Positions 7,998-16,647 of a stretch of DNA of 64,000 nucleotides are shown here, piece after piece (the stretch's first letter is position 1; each line of letters begins with the position of its first letter). The stretch spans positions 310,001 to 374,000 of the forward strand of contig NZ_PYUI01000001.1 of the NCBI RefSeq assembly GCF_003097355.1, read 5' to 3'. The translations under genes and the position numbers were made by a program. The notes beneath the pieces were generated by a model that saw only the letters and a program-made list of their open reading frames with translations, had not been told where the DNA came from and did no database searches. The DNA comes from Arthrobacter sp. H-02-3. Its GTDB lineage: Bacteria > Actinomycetota > Actinomycetes > Actinomycetales > Micrococcaceae.

Positions 7998-8489
7998 ATG
8001 GCAGGCGAATCCACGTTCGACGTCGTCAGCAAGGTAGACAAGCAGGAAGTCGCCAACGCGCTGAACCAGGCGCAGAAGGAAATCGCCCAGCGCTACGACT
8101 TCAAGGGCGTCGGCGCCGAAGTCGATTTCAGCGGCGAGAAGATCCTCATGAAGGCGAACTCCGAGGAGCGGGTGCTGGCAGTGCTCGACGTGCTGCAGTC
8201 AAAGCTCATCCGCCGCGGCATCTCGCTGAAGTCCCTCGACACCGGCGAGCCCTACGCCTCCGGCAAGGAATTCCGGCTCGAGGCCTCCATCAAGGAGGGC
8301 ATTGCCCAGGACCTCGCCAAGAAGATCAACAAGCTGATCCGCGACGAGGCCCCCAAGTCCGTCAAGTCGCAGATCCAGGGCGACGAGCTCCGGGTGACGT
8401 CCAAGTCCCGCGACGATCTCCAGGAAACCATGAACTTGCTGAAAGGCTTCGACGAGGCTGACCTGCAGTTTGTGAACTTCCGCAGCTAG
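7998..8489 (+). CDS. yajQ: YajQ family nucleotide-binding protein
   Basis: A 163-residue cytoplasmic protein matching YajQ from end to end: MAGESTFDVVSKVDKQEVANALNQAQKEIAQRYDFKG, then KILMKANSEERVLAVLDVLQSKL, KEGIAQDLAKKINKLIRDEAPKSVKSQIQGDELRVTSKSRDDLQ, and the C-terminal DADLQFVNFR-type end. Members bind nucleotides, and some bind cyclic di-GMP as effectors; two c-di-GMP turnover candidates occur in this window, though not nearby. The ATG at 7998 has AGGAGGA upstream; an earlier in-frame ATG has no support. A perfect bidirectional terminator follows. Confidence 0.95.
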   Translation: MAGESTFDVVSKVDKQEVANALNQAQKEIAQRYDFKGVGAEVDFSGEKILMKANSEERVLAVLDVLQSKLIRRGISLKSLDTGEPYASGKEFRLEASIKEGIAQDLAKKINKLIRDEAPKSVKSQIQGDELRVTSKSRDDLQETMNLLKGFDEADLQFVNFRS

Positions 8490-8518
8490 GCCCGTCCCCC
8501 GGCGCAATTTTCCTCAGG

Positions 8519-8574
8519 ACGCGCAAAAGAGCTGGCGATACCGGAACTCCGGTATCGCCAGCTCTTTTGCGTGT
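8519..8574. terminator. bidirectional intrinsic terminator between yajQ and htpX
   Basis: Two 26-base arms (25 of 26 paired) around an AACT loop, with A-rich and T-rich sequence inside the arms (CGCAAAAGAG / CTCTTTTGCG), so it can stop transcription from both converging genes. Confidence 0.85.
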
Positions 8575-8612
8575 CGCGAACGTATCCGCGCGTCGCCAGA
8601 CCGCACCTAGCG

Positions 8613-9482
8613 TCAGCTGAGCGGGCGGCCGGCCATCCGTTCGAGCCGGTCGATCCGCTCCGCCATCGGCGGGTGGGTGGAGAACATCTTGGCCACGCCT
8701 GCGCCGCGGAACGGGTTGGCGATCATCATGTGCGAGGCGTTCACCAGCTTCTGGTCCTGCGGCAACGGCGCAAGTTGCACGCCCTGTTCGATCTTGCGCA
8801 GGGCGGAGGCGAGCGCCAGCGGATCGCCGGTCAGCGACGATCCGTCCTCGTCGGCGTCGTACTCACGCGTTCGGGAGATGGCCATCTGGATCAGGGAGGC
8901 AGCGAACGGGGCCAGCAATGCCATGGCGATCGCGGCAAACGGGTTCGCGTTGCGACGGTCCCCGCCGCCGAACAGCAGCATCATCTGCGCCACCGACGTG
9001 ATGACGCCGGCGACGGCGGCGGCCACCGACGCCGTCAGGATGTCCCGGTTGTAGACATGCATCAGTTCATGGCCCAGGACGCCGCGCAGTTCGCGGGCGT
9101 CCAGCAGCCGCATGATGCCCTCGGTACAGCAGACGGCGGCGTTCTGCGGGTTCCGGCCGGTGGCGAAGGCATTCGGCGCCATGGTGGGCGAGACATAGAT
9201 GCGCGGCATCGGCTGGTTGGCCCGGCCGGACAGCTCCCGGACGATCTGGTAGAGCTGGGGCGCCTCGGCCTCCGTGACGGGATACGCCTGCATGGCACGA
9301 ATGGCCAGCTTGTCGCTGTTCCAGTACCCATAGGCCGTGGTCCCGATGCCGACCAGCGCCATGATCCAGATCGGCGCGGCACTGCGCGTCCCGGCCGCGA
9401 TGAAGGCGCCCAGACCCAACAGCACCGCCCACAGGACCCCGAAAAGGGCCGCGGTCTTCAGTCCGTTGTGATGCTGATGCAC
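8613..9482 (-). CDS. htpX: M48 family zinc metalloprotease HtpX homolog
   Basis: Membrane protease of the HtpX family, 289 residues. Two N-terminal membrane segments (KTAALFGVLWAVLLGLGAFIA and APIWIMALVGIGTTAYGYW) are followed by the conserved PMPRIYVSPTMAPNAFATGRNPQNAAVC, the zinc motif GHELMHVYNRDIL (HExxH), a second pair of membrane segments, and the third-ligand region SRTREYDADEDG with Glu. HtpX degrades damaged membrane proteins. Start: GTG 9482 with AGGAGG four bases before it, in place of a longer in-frame start. It is transcribed alone toward yajQ. Confidence 0.93.
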   Translation of the reverse strand: MHQHHNGLKTAALFGVLWAVLLGLGAFIAAGTRSAAPIWIMALVGIGTTAYGYWNSDKLAIRAMQAYPVTEAEAPQLYQIVRELSGRANQPMPRIYVSPTMAPNAFATGRNPQNAAVCCTEGIMRLLDARELRGVLGHELMHVYNRDILTASVAAAVAGVITSVAQMMLLFGGGDRRNANPFAAIAMALLAPFAASLIQMAISRTREYDADEDGSSLTGDPLALASALRKIEQGVQLAPLPQDQKLVNASHMMIANPFRGAGVAKMFSTHPPMAERIDRLERMAGRPLS

Positions 9483-9548
9483 TGGTCCTCCTGATGACCC
9501 GTATTTCACTGACCTGCAGTTCACAGACCTACCAAGGAAAACGAACCG

Positions 9549-10820
9549 CTACGGCACCGGGTTCCGCGCGTCGTAGCGCAGGAATCCCGACTGCAGGTGG
9601 GCCACCGTCCAGGCCACGGCAATGCATAGCGCGCCGCCGAACAGCAGGACCCATCCCTCGTTCCAAAGTTTAGTCGCGCCGCCGGCCAGCATGTCCCCGA
9701 TCCGGGGTCCACCGGCCACCACCACCACGAACACACCCTGCAGCCGTCCGCGCAGGTGGTCCGGTGTGGAGGCCTGCAGGATGGTGGTGCGGAAGACGGC
9801 GCTGACGGAATCCGCGATGCCGGCGAGCGCGCAGCACAAGGCGGCGGGCAGCAGCCACACCGTCACGCCGCCGCTGCCGGTATGCCCCGCGAGGACAACC
9901 ACCAGGCCGAACGCCGCGATGGAAGCACCCCAGCCCATCACGGACCACACGACGGCGGCACCCTGCCGGCGAACCCGGCCCAGCGGCCCCGAGAACAGGC
10001 CGGCCAGGAACGCCCCCACGGCCATGGCGGCCAGCAGGATCCCTACCGTTGCCTCACCGCCGCCGATCATCAGGGCGCCGATGGCAGGCAACAGCGCTCG
10101 CGGCTGGGCAAAGATCATGGCCACGAGGTCGATCACGAACGTCATGCGAAGGTTGGGCCGGGTGCCAAGGAAGCGGAAGCCCTCCACCACGGAACGCAGC
10201 CCGGCCGGCCTGGCATGCTTCCCGGGCGGCATGGGCGGCAGATTCAGGAGCGCCCAGAACGCAAAGGCGAAGCTGACGACGTCGATTGTGTATGTCCAGC
10301 CGAAACCGATCCAGGCCACGAGCACGCCGGCCAGGAGCGGCCCGGCGGTCATGGTCAGGCCGAAGCTCATCATGCTCAGGGCGTTGGCGGCCGGCAGCAG
10401 CTCCTTGCGGACCAGGGCCGGGATGATGGCGCTGCGGGCCGGCTGGTTGATGGCCTGGGCACCGCTTTGCACCGCCACGAGCGCGTACAGCAGCCACACG
10501 TTGCCCAGCTGCAGCCACGCCTGCAGGGCCAGGGCGACGGTGGTCAGCCAGAGCACGGACGAGGCCAGGAGTGCGACCGTGCGGCGGTCATGCGCGTCGG
10601 CGATCGAGCCGCCCAGCAGTCCCCCGAACACCAGCGGAACGAGGGCGAAGATGCTCAGCAGGCCCACATAGAGGCTGTCCTGGGTCAGCCGGTACACCTC
10701 CAGACTGACGGCCACCACGGTCAGCTGGCTGCCCAGGGCCGAGACGGAGGACCCAAGCCACAGGCGGCGGAAGGCCGGACTTTCGCGCAACGGCGTCATG
10801 TCCGCCAGGAATTTCCCCAC
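9549..10820 (-). CDS. MFS transporter (drug/metabolite exporter type)
   Basis: A 423-residue integral membrane protein with about twelve hydrophobic segments. It opens FRRLWLGSSVSALGSQLTVVAVSLEVYRLT and has the loop 2-3 pattern GGLLGGSIADAHDRRTV, both typical of MFS_3 (enterobactin exporter EntS-like) and related exporters. Substrate unknown. I keep GTG 10820 rather than ATG 10799 because a TAGAGT element lies exactly six bases upstream of the GTG and no Shine-Dalgarno precedes either codon. The gene is divergent from the Fur-type regulator, sharing an ~100-base regulatory region. Confidence 0.88.
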   Translation of the reverse strand: MGKFLADMTPLRESPAFRRLWLGSSVSALGSQLTVVAVSLEVYRLTQDSLYVGLLSIFALVPLVFGGLLGGSIADAHDRRTVALLASSVLWLTTVALALQAWLQLGNVWLLYALVAVQSGAQAINQPARSAIIPALVRKELLPAANALSMMSFGLTMTAGPLLAGVLVAWIGFGWTYTIDVVSFAFAFWALLNLPPMPPGKHARPAGLRSVVEGFRFLGTRPNLRMTFVIDLVAMIFAQPRALLPAIGALMIGGGEATVGILLAAMAVGAFLAGLFSGPLGRVRRQGAAVVWSVMGWGASIAAFGLVVVLAGHTGSGGVTVWLLPAALCCALAGIADSVSAVFRTTILQASTPDHLRGRLQGVFVVVVAGGPRIGDMLAGGATKLWNEGWVLLFGGALCIAVAWTVAHLQSGFLRYDARNPVP

Positions 10821-10826
10821 CGGGCA

Positions 10827-10832
10827 ACTCTA
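10827..10832 (-). promoter_or_regulatory. putative -10 element TAGAGT of a leaderless MFS transcript
   Basis: TAGAGT, six bases, then GTG 10820. It decides the start codon of the MFS gene. Confidence 0.45.
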
Positions 10833-10882
10833 GCGGCGGCCCGGGGCTGCTTGTGACGAGGACGGACGTAGTTAGTACTGCC

Positions 10883-10905
10883 TTATTGTGAGGCAGTCAT
10901 AATAA
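10883..10905. promoter_or_regulatory. Fur/PerR-like operator upstream of the regulator and katA
   Basis: A dyad with arms TTATTgTGA and TCAtAATAA (8 of 9 positions symmetrical) around GGCAG, 17 bases before the ATG of the Fur-family gene. An overlapping perfect ACTGCCT-TATTGTG-AGGCAGT repeat also occurs at 10877-10897. AT-rich dyads of this kind are typical Fur/PerR/CatR operators; autoregulation is inferred. Confidence 0.55.
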
Positions 10906-10921
10906 GTGCTTGAATGGGACC

Positions 10922-11389
10922 ATGACGGATTCCACGGGCAGCCACGACGCATGGGCGGCCGCCCTGCGTGCCCACGGCCGTCGGGTGACCAAGCAGCGCC
11001 TGGCCGTGCTGGCCGCCGTCGAACATCACCCGCATTCGCCGGCGGAGGCGATCCTTGCCGCCGCCCGGCAGGAACTGCCGGACCTGACCGCCCAGTCCGT
11101 CTACGTGGTCCTGGGCGACCTCACCGATCTGCACATGCTGCGCCGGTTCGAACCCCCGCACTCCCCCGCGCTGTACGAGACCAGGGTGGGCGACAACCAC
11201 CACCACGCCGTCTGCGTCAGTTGCGGCCGCGTGGAGGACGTCGAATGCGCCGTGGGCCACGCGCCCTGCCTCACCCCGCATTGGGACGCGAACGCCAAGC
11301 CGATGACCATCCAGATCGCGGACGTGCTGTACCAGGGCATCTGCCAGGACTGCCAGCGCACCCAACAACTTCCCTCCGAACGAAACTAA
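10922..11389 (+). CDS. Fur family transcriptional regulator (PerR/CatR/FurA type)
   Basis: A 155-residue metal-dependent DNA-binding repressor. The winged-helix half contains [26 protein letters not shown] and [23 protein letters not shown]. The metal site [23 protein letters not shown] and the CQDCQ pair near the C-terminus give the regulatory His sites and the two CxxC structural zinc motifs. Lying 22 bases upstream of katA in the same direction, it most likely senses peroxide or iron and controls the catalase, as in the furA-katG and CatR-catA pairs. An AT-rich dyad lies just upstream. ATG 10922 is chosen; a TTG four codons earlier is less likely. Confidence 0.9.
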   Translation: MTDSTGSHDAWAAALRAHGRRVTKQRLAVLAAVEHHPHSPAEAILAAARQELPDLTAQSVYVVLGDLTDLHMLRRFEPPHSPALYETRVGDNHHHAVCVSCGRVEDVECAVGHAPCLTPHWDANAKPMTIQIADVLYQGICQDCQRTQQLPSERN

Positions 11390-11411
11390 CAAACCCAACC
11401 AAAGGAGAATG

Positions 11412-12911
11412 ATGACTGAGAACATCTCTGTGCCCGCCGTGTCCACGACACAGTCCGGCGCTCCCGTCACTTCCGACGCCCACTCCAAGTCCGTCGGCGC
11501 CGACGGTGCGATCATCCTGACCGATCACTACCTGATCGAGAAGCTCGCGCAGTTCAACCGCGAGCGCGTCCCGGAGCGTGTTGTCCACGCCAAGGGCGGC
11601 GGCGCCTTCGGTACCTTCAAGACCTCCGAGGACGTCTCGAAGTACACCAAGGCCGCCCTGTTCCAGCCCGGCACCGAGACGGACATGCTCATCCGTTTCT
11701 CCTCCGTTGCCGGCGAGGCAGGCTCCCCCGACACCTGGCGCGACCCCCGCGGGTTCGCCGTGAAGTTCTACACCACCGAGGGCAACTACGACCTCGTCGG
11801 CAACAACACTCCGGTGTTCTTCATCCGCGACGGCATCAAGTTCCCGGACTTCATCCACTCGCAGAAGCGCCTCCCGGGCACCCACCTGCGCGACGCCGAC
11901 ATGCAGTGGGACTTCTGGACGCTCTCCCCCGAGTCCGCCCACCAGGTCACGTGGCTCATGGGCGACCGCGGCCTGCCGGCTTCCTGGCGTGAAATGCAGG
12001 GCTACGGCTCGCACACCTACCAGTGGATCAACGCCGAGGGCGAGCGCTTCTGGGTCAAGTACCACTTCAAGTCCAACCAGGGCGTCAAGTCCATCACCGG
12101 CGACGAAGCCGAGGCCTTGGCCGGTGCTGATGGCGACTTCTACATCCGCGACCTCCAGGAGAACATTGCCGCCGGCAACTTCCCCTCCTGGGACCTGCAC
12201 GTCCAGGTCATGCCGTACGAGGACGCCAAGACGTACCGCTTCAACCCGTTCGACCTCACCAAGGTGTGGCCGCACTCGGACTACCCGCTGATCAAGGTCG
12301 GCACCATGGAGCTGAACAAGAACCCGGAGAACTACTTCGCGCAGATCGAGCAGGCCACCTTTGCGCCGTCGAACTTCGTCCCGGGCATCGCCGCTTCCCC
12401 GGACAAGATGCTGCAGGCCCGCATCTTCTCCTACGCGGACGCACACCGCTACCGCGTCGGCACCAACCACGCCCAGATCCCGGTGAACCAGCCCAAGAAC
12501 CAGGTCAACAACTACAGCCAGGACGGCGCGGGACGTTACCACTTCAACGCCCCGTCTGTTCCGGTCTACGCACCGAACTCCGTCGGTGGCCCCGCTGCCG
12601 TGGAGCCTGCGGTTGCAGGTGGCGGCTGGGAGAACGACGGCGAGCTGACCCTCTCCGCGCACGCCCTGCATGCGGAGGACAGCGACTTCGGCCAGGCCGG
12701 CACGCTGTACCGCGAGGTGTTCAACGACGGCGAGAAGGCCCGCCTGCTGGACACCGTCACGGGTGCCGTCGGCGGCGTCAAGAACGCCGACATCAAGGAA
12801 CGCGCCATCCAGTACTGGACCAACGTCGACGCCGAGTTCGGCGCCAAGCTGCGCGCCAACCTGGGTGCCGGCCAGGTTGAGTCCGACGCCGAGGCCGCCA
12901 ACAAGGTCTAA
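11412..12911 (+). CDS. katA: catalase (clade 3-like monofunctional haem catalase)
   Basis: Cytoplasmic hydrogen peroxide dismutase of about 499 residues. Key sites are the distal His in [15 protein letters not shown] (about residue 59), the Asn in [26 protein letters not shown], and the proximal haem-ligand Tyr in [14 protein letters not shown]. The NADPH-binding-type region and the truncated C-terminus fit small-subunit catalases. Two ATGs are adjacent (11409 and 11412); AGGAG ends one base before the first and four before the second, so I prefer the second. It forms a unit with the Fur-type regulator upstream and ends before a strong terminator. Confidence 0.96.
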   Translation: MTENISVPAVSTTQSGAPVTSDAHSKSVGADGAIILTDHYLIEKLAQFNRERVPERVVHAKGGGAFGTFKTSEDVSKYTKAALFQPGTETDMLIRFSSVAGEAGSPDTWRDPRGFAVKFYTTEGNYDLVGNNTPVFFIRDGIKFPDFIHSQKRLPGTHLRDADMQWDFWTLSPESAHQVTWLMGDRGLPASWREMQGYGSHTYQWINAEGERFWVKYHFKSNQGVKSITGDEAEALAGADGDFYIRDLQENIAAGNFPSWDLHVQVMPYEDAKTYRFNPFDLTKVWPHSDYPLIKVGTMELNKNPENYFAQIEQATFAPSNFVPGIAASPDKMLQARIFSYADAHRYRVGTNHAQIPVNQPKNQVNNYSQDGAGRYHFNAPSVPVYAPNSVGGPAAVEPAVAGGGWENDGELTLSAHALHAEDSDFGQAGTLYREVFNDGEKARLLDTVTGAVGGVKNADIKERAIQYWTNVDAEFGAKLRANLGAGQVESDAEAANKV

Positions 12912-12946
12912 TCAGCAAGGCCCGTTTGAGACCGGCTGAGCCCATG

Positions 12947-12993
12947 AACGCCCCGCCACGGAAATCCTCCGGAGATCCGCGGCGGGGCGTTTT
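12947..12993 (+). terminator. katA terminator
   Basis: AACGCCCCGCC pairs with GGCGGGGCGTT, followed by a T run (GTTTTGCCGTTTT). It lies 36 bases after the katA stop codon. Confidence 0.8.
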
Positions 12994-13046
12994 GCCGTTT
13001 TCCACATAGGTGCTCGCGGCCCTCGCCACGAGACGCGGCAGATCCC

Positions 13047-13052
13047 TAGGAT
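13047..13052 (+). promoter_or_regulatory. putative -10 element TAGGAT of a leaderless DUF2461 transcript
   Basis: TAGGAT, six bases, then ATG 13059, with no Shine-Dalgarno. Confidence 0.5.
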
Positions 13053-13058
13053 TTAGCC

Positions 13059-13694
13059 ATGACCGCATTTGCAGGCATTCCGGATGACGCCTTCCGGTTC
13101 TATTCCGAGCTTGAACAGAACAACAACCGGGACTGGTGGCTGGAGCACAAGCCGGTCTACGATGCCGCGGTGAAGGGGCCGTTGACCGAGCTGCTCGCCG
13201 AGCTGGAACCCCGGTTCGGCCCGGCGAAACTCTTCCGACCCAACCGGGATGTCCGCTTCTCGCCGGACAAGTCGCCCTACAAGACGGCGCAGGGAGCGTT
13301 CGCAGCGCTGGCGGAGGGAGTGGGTTTCTACGTCCAGCTCAGTGCCGACGGCCTCCTCATCGGCGGCGGCTGTCACACCCACACCCCGGCCCAGCTGGCA
13401 CGCTTTCGCGGTGCCGTGGACGACCCCGCCAGCGGAGAGGCCTTGCAGGAAATCGTGCGCCACGTCGAGGCCGCAGGGTTCGCCGTGGAAGGCGAAAGCC
13501 TGAAGACCGTGCCGCGGGGCTTCGACAAGGACCACCCCAGGGCGGAGCTGCTCAAACACAAGTCCCTCACGGCCGGCGAGAACGTGGGGCAGCCCGCTTG
13601 GCTTGCCGGGCCCGGGGCCGTGGCGGAAGTGGCCCGACGCTGGGAGGAGCTCCGTCCCCTGGTGGAGTGGGTCGGCCGTTACGCGGCTCCCTGA
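13059..13694 (+). CDS. DUF2461 family protein (TIGR02453-like)
   Basis: A 211-residue soluble protein of the DUF2461 family. Diagnostic parts are AFRFYSELEQNNNRDWWLEHKPVYD, then LFRPNRDVRFSPDKSPYKTAQGAFA, VGFYVQLSADGLLIGGGCH, and GFDKDHPRAELLKHKSLTA. The family is widespread and has no defined biochemical activity. It stands alone between the catalase and a convergent TetR gene. The start is set by the TAGGAT element six bases before the ATG and by homology at the N-terminus. Confidence 0.88.
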   Translation: MTAFAGIPDDAFRFYSELEQNNNRDWWLEHKPVYDAAVKGPLTELLAELEPRFGPAKLFRPNRDVRFSPDKSPYKTAQGAFAALAEGVGFYVQLSADGLLIGGGCHTHTPAQLARFRGAVDDPASGEALQEIVRHVEAAGFAVEGESLKTVPRGFDKDHPRAELLKHKSLTAGENVGQPAWLAGPGAVAEVARRWEELRPLVEWVGRYAAP

Positions 13695-13715
13695 CCTGGA
13701 CCCCGGTCTTCAGCG

Positions 13716-14321
13716 TCAGATGTGCTGGCCGTCGGTGGCGAGCCGCCGGTCGAGGTTGTTGAAGAAGACCAGCATCATCAGCTCGAAGGCCTCGGTGGCT
13801 TCCTCGGGCTGGTTGTTGACGACAAAGTCGAACTGCAGCCCATAGAACGCGGCGGTGAAGAGACGGGCGTCGGTGTCGGCGAACTCTGGCCGGATCCCCT
13901 GGATGACGAGCCAGTCCCGGGACTTCTCGTGCAGCATGCGGAAGTGCTCCTGGGCGGTGCCGCGCGGCACCGCCGCCACCACGTCCTGCGCCGTCGCCTC
14001 AAATTCCAGCCGGGCCAGGTGCCGGTTGCGCTGTGCCATGGTCCACTGCCAGGACTCCAGGAGGAAGGCCCGCCAGGCGTCCCTGTCGATGTCCCGGACG
14101 TCGGTGGCACGGATGCTGTCCAGCCGGGATTCGATGCCGCGGATGATCTCGTTGATCAGCTGTTCACGGTGGCCGAAGTGGTACACCAGAACGTAGCTGC
14201 TGACACCCAGCCCGTCGGCGAGGCTTCGAAACGTCAGCTCCGCCAGCGTCTTGTCCATGAGGTAGTCGAGAATCGCCGACAACAGTTCTGATTTGCGTTC
14301 CGGTCTTGCTGGGCGGGCCAT
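13716..14321 (-). CDS. TetR family transcriptional regulator
   Basis: A 201-residue one-component regulator. The N-terminal helix-turn-helix is ERKSELLSAILDYLMDKTLAELTFRSLADGLGVSSYVLVYHFGHREQLINEII, where LGVSS..YHF is the recognition helix. The remaining residues form the ligand-binding helical domain. No target is evident: the amino acid permease lies upstream on the same strand, separated by an elaborate hairpin. The start at ATG 14321 follows a TAAGAT hexamer by six bases, suggesting a leaderless transcript. Confidence 0.9.
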   Translation of the reverse strand: MARPARPERKSELLSAILDYLMDKTLAELTFRSLADGLGVSSYVLVYHFGHREQLINEIIRGIESRLDSIRATDVRDIDRDAWRAFLLESWQWTMAQRNRHLARLEFEATAQDVVAAVPRGTAQEHFRMLHEKSRDWLVIQGIRPEFADTDARLFTAAFYGLQFDFVVNNQPEEATEAFELMMLVFFNNLDRRLATDGQHI

Positions 14322-14327
14322 GTCTCC

Positions 14328-14333
14328 ATCTTA
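14328..14333 (-). promoter_or_regulatory. putative -10 element TAAGAT of a leaderless TetR transcript
   Basis: TAAGAT, six bases, ATG 14321. Confidence 0.5.
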
Positions 14334-14392
14334 GGGAGCCGGGGTCCTCCGCGCCCGCCGGCTGTACCCTCCCGAACCGGACGGTCCAACGC

Positions 14393-14460
14393 CGAAGTCG
14401 CCGGAGCCTTGCCAATTCGCCGGAAGTTGTCGGCGAATTCGCAGGTCTCCGGCGACTTCG
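14393..14460. repeat. 68-base extended hairpin between permease and TetR genes
   Basis: The outer arms CGAAGTCGCCGGA / TCCGGCGACTTCG are perfect (13 bp); the inner arms AATTCGCCG / CGGCGAATT are perfect (9 bp) around an 8-base loop, with partial pairing between. It is 26 bases past the permease stop. There is no T tract on either strand, so it may be an RNA-stabilising or repetitive element instead of a classical terminator. Confidence 0.7.
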
Positions 14461-14485
14461 ATTTGTCGGGACCGGCATTTCCCGA

Positions 14486-16048
14486 TCAGGAGCGGGTGAG
14501 CGCGTCTTCCTCGTTTGCCGGGGCGGCGGTGACGGCGTCGTCCTTGGCAGGGCCATTCACGGAGGCCCGGGCCGCCGCGAACTTTTCGTTCAGGCGGGAG
14601 TGGCGCTGGCCGTAGGCGAAGTAGATCGCGATGCCAATCACGAGCCAGATCGCGAAGAAGATCCAGGTTTCCACGGCGAGGTTCGTCATGAGGTAGAGGC
14701 ACAGCACGGCCGAGACAACCGGGAGCACCTTACCGAACGGGACGCGGAAGCTCGGCTTCAGGTCCGGGCGCTTCTTGCGCAGGACCAGGATGCCCAGGCT
14801 CACCATCACGAAGGCGGAGAGCGTGCCGATGTTGATCATTTCCTCGAGCAGGTCCACGTTGGTCAAGCCGGCGACGATAGCCACGGCGGCGCCGCAGATG
14901 ATCTGGAGGCGGGCGGGCGTCGCCCGGATGGTGCTGGTTTTGGACAGGGAGCGCGGCAGCAGGCCGTCGCGGCTCATGGCCAGGACCACGCGGGACAGGC
15001 CCATGAGGAGCACCATGATGACGGTGGTGAGGCCCACGAGGGAGCCGAAGGCGATGACCTTGGCGGCGTCGGTGTTGCCGACGGCCTCGAAAGCGGTGGT
15101 AAGGGTCGGGTTCTTGGCCTCGGCGAGCTTGGTGTAGGACACCATGCCGGTCAGGGCCAGGGACACCAGGATGTAGAGCACCGTGACGATCGCAAGGCCG
15201 CCGAAGATGCCGCGCGGCAGCGTTTTCTGCGGGTTCTTGACCTCTTCGGCGGAGGTGGCGACGACGTCGAAGCCGATGAAGGCGAAGAAGACCAGGGCGG
15301 CGCCGGCGAAGATGCCGAGTGTGCCGTACTGGGCAGGGGCCGCACCGGTGAGGAAGCCGAAGAAGGACTGTTTGAGGACGTCGGCGGTTCCGGTGCCGCC
15401 GGTCGGCTCGGAGGCCGGCACGAACGGAGCGTAGTTCTCGAACTTCACGTAGGTGAAGCCGACCACGATCACGAAGAGCACCACGGCGATCTTGATGAGC
15501 GTGAAGATGTTGCCGACGCGGGCGGAGAGCTTGGTCCCGAGGACCAGCAGCACAGTGAAGATGGCAACGATCAGGAAGGCACCCCAGTAGAGGTCAACGC
15601 CGCCCACGGAGATCGACGGCGGAACGTCGACTCCCATGAGCGCAAAGACCTTGCTGAGGTAGATTCCCCAGTACTTCGCGATCACGGCGCCGGCCGTGAA
15701 GAGTTCCAGGATCAGGTTCCAGCCAATAATCCACGCGAGGATCTCCCCCATGGTCGCGTAGGTGAAGACGTAGGCGGAGCCGGCCACCGGGATGGCCGTG
15801 GCAAACTCGGCGTAGCACATGATGGCGAGCGCGCAGGTGACGGCAGCAATCGCGAAGGAAATGGTCACAGCGGGGCCGGCAAAATTCGCGGCAGCCTTGG
15901 CGCCGACCGAGAAGATCCCGGCGCCGACGGCAACCGCGACCCCCATGATCATCAGGTCCCACGTGCTGAGCGAGCGCTTCAACTTGCGTCCGGGTTCATC
16001 GGCGTCGGACATGGACTGCTCGATGGATTTGGTCCGGAAAAGGTTCAT
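14486..16048 (-). CDS. APC family amino acid permease
   Basis: A 520-residue integral membrane transporter of the amino acid-polyamine-organocation superfamily, cationic amino acid transporter-like. It has about twelve to fourteen membrane spans; the first holds the unwound substrate motif GVAVAVGAGIFSVGA, and the consensus loop FFAFIGFDVVATSAEEVKNPQKTLPRGIFGG is clearly present. The C-terminal tail is polar. I start at ATG 16048 (MNLFRTKSIEQSMSD) because this is where homology begins; reading further upstream gives an unlikely hydrophilic extension. A CTATTAATAG palindrome lies about 40 bases upstream in the probable promoter. Substrate: likely basic or branched amino acids, not resolvable from sequence. 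Confidence 0.9.
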   Translation of the reverse strand: MNLFRTKSIEQSMSDADEPGRKLKRSLSTWDLMIMGVAVAVGAGIFSVGAKAAANFAGPAVTISFAIAAVTCALAIMCYAEFATAIPVAGSAYVFTYATMGEILAWIIGWNLILELFTAGAVIAKYWGIYLSKVFALMGVDVPPSISVGGVDLYWGAFLIVAIFTVLLVLGTKLSARVGNIFTLIKIAVVLFVIVVGFTYVKFENYAPFVPASEPTGGTGTADVLKQSFFGFLTGAAPAQYGTLGIFAGAALVFFAFIGFDVVATSAEEVKNPQKTLPRGIFGGLAIVTVLYILVSLALTGMVSYTKLAEAKNPTLTTAFEAVGNTDAAKVIAFGSLVGLTTVIMVLLMGLSRVVLAMSRDGLLPRSLSKTSTIRATPARLQIICGAAVAIVAGLTNVDLLEEMINIGTLSAFVMVSLGILVLRKKRPDLKPSFRVPFGKVLPVVSAVLCLYLMTNLAVETWIFFAIWLVIGIAIYFAYGQRHSRLNEKFAAARASVNGPAKDDAVTAAPANEEDALTRS

Positions 16049-16088
16049 AGGAAAGTCCGCAATCTCGATAACTGGTTTGGAAACAGAC

Positions 16089-16098
16089 CTATTAATAG
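16089..16098. promoter_or_regulatory. palindrome CTATTAATAG in the permease promoter region
   Basis: A perfect 10-base AT-rich palindrome in otherwise GC-rich DNA, 41 bases upstream of the permease ATG, overlapping TATTAA-like -10 sequence. A second short dyad, GTCC-atccact-GGAC, follows. Could be promoter, operator or both. Confidence 0.35.
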
Positions 16099-16148
16099 TA
16101 GTGTCCATCCACTGGACGACCAGATTTGTCCCACATACTGAGACGAAA

Positions 16149-16185
16149 ATGTGGGCCGTGCCGGTGTTGCCGGCACGGCCCACAT
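16149..16185 (-). terminator. terminator after the DUF779 gene
   Basis: A perfect 16-bp stem ATGTGGGCCGTGCCGG / CCGGCACGGCCCACAT with loop TGTTG, followed on the minus strand by TTTCGTCT. Confidence 0.8.
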
Positions 16186-16220
16186 CTCTCGCGGTGAGCT
16201 CTACTCTCCGCCGTTCCGGC

Positions 16221-16631
16221 TCAGACGGGCCAGTTTTCCATCAGCGCCGAGCGGATCAGGAACCGTTTGCCTTCCGGGGCCTCCACCGAGAAACCGCTCC
16301 CCCGGCCGGGGACGACGTCGACCGTCAGGTGCGTGTGGCTCCAGTAGTTGAACTGCTCCCGCGACATCCAGAATTCCACCGGCTGGGGCTGGATTCCGTC
16401 CGAAATGTCGAACAGGCCAAGCAGCACGTCCGAGTCCCCTGTGATGAACTCCCCGGCCGGGTAGCACATGGGTGAGGAACCGTCGCAGCAGCCGCCGGAC
16501 TGATGGAACATCAGCGGGCCGTGCTGCACCCACAGCTTGCGCAACAGGCCCACAGCCTCCGGGGTGAGCGCCACGCGGGAGAAGTCCTCCCCCGGGCGGG
16601 TCACGGCGGCGTCGAGCTTGGTCTCCGGCAT
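16221..16631 (-). CDS. DUF779 family protein
   Basis: A 136-residue protein of DUF779, which almost always sits next to acetaldehyde dehydrogenase genes. Recognisable: LLRKLWVQHGPLMFHQSGGCCDGSSPMCYPAGEF, ISDGIQPQPVEFWMSREQFNYWSHTHLTVDVVPGRGSGFSVEAPEGKRFLIRS. The clustered GGCCDGS..MC Cys residues may bind a metal. It is the last gene of an alcohol/aldehyde cluster, 16 bases after adhP on the same strand, which supports a helper role in aldehyde oxidation, although its exact function is unknown. Confidence 0.9.
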   Translation of the reverse strand: MPETKLDAAVTRPGEDFSRVALTPEAVGLLRKLWVQHGPLMFHQSGGCCDGSSPMCYPAGEFITGDSDVLLGLFDISDGIQPQPVEFWMSREQFNYWSHTHLTVDVVPGRGSGFSVEAPEGKRFLIRSALMENWPV

Positions 16632-16647
16632 CAGCGTCCTTCTTTCA

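Noticed and set aside
14306..16141. A 611-residue plus-strand reading frame
   Set aside because: It is antisense to the APC permease; its His/Glu/Gly-rich composition is a by-product of GC-rich codon bias and has no ribosome site.
16049..16220. Possible riboswitch before the APC permease
   Set aside because: Only short palindromes are visible and no conserved aptamer pattern is recognised.
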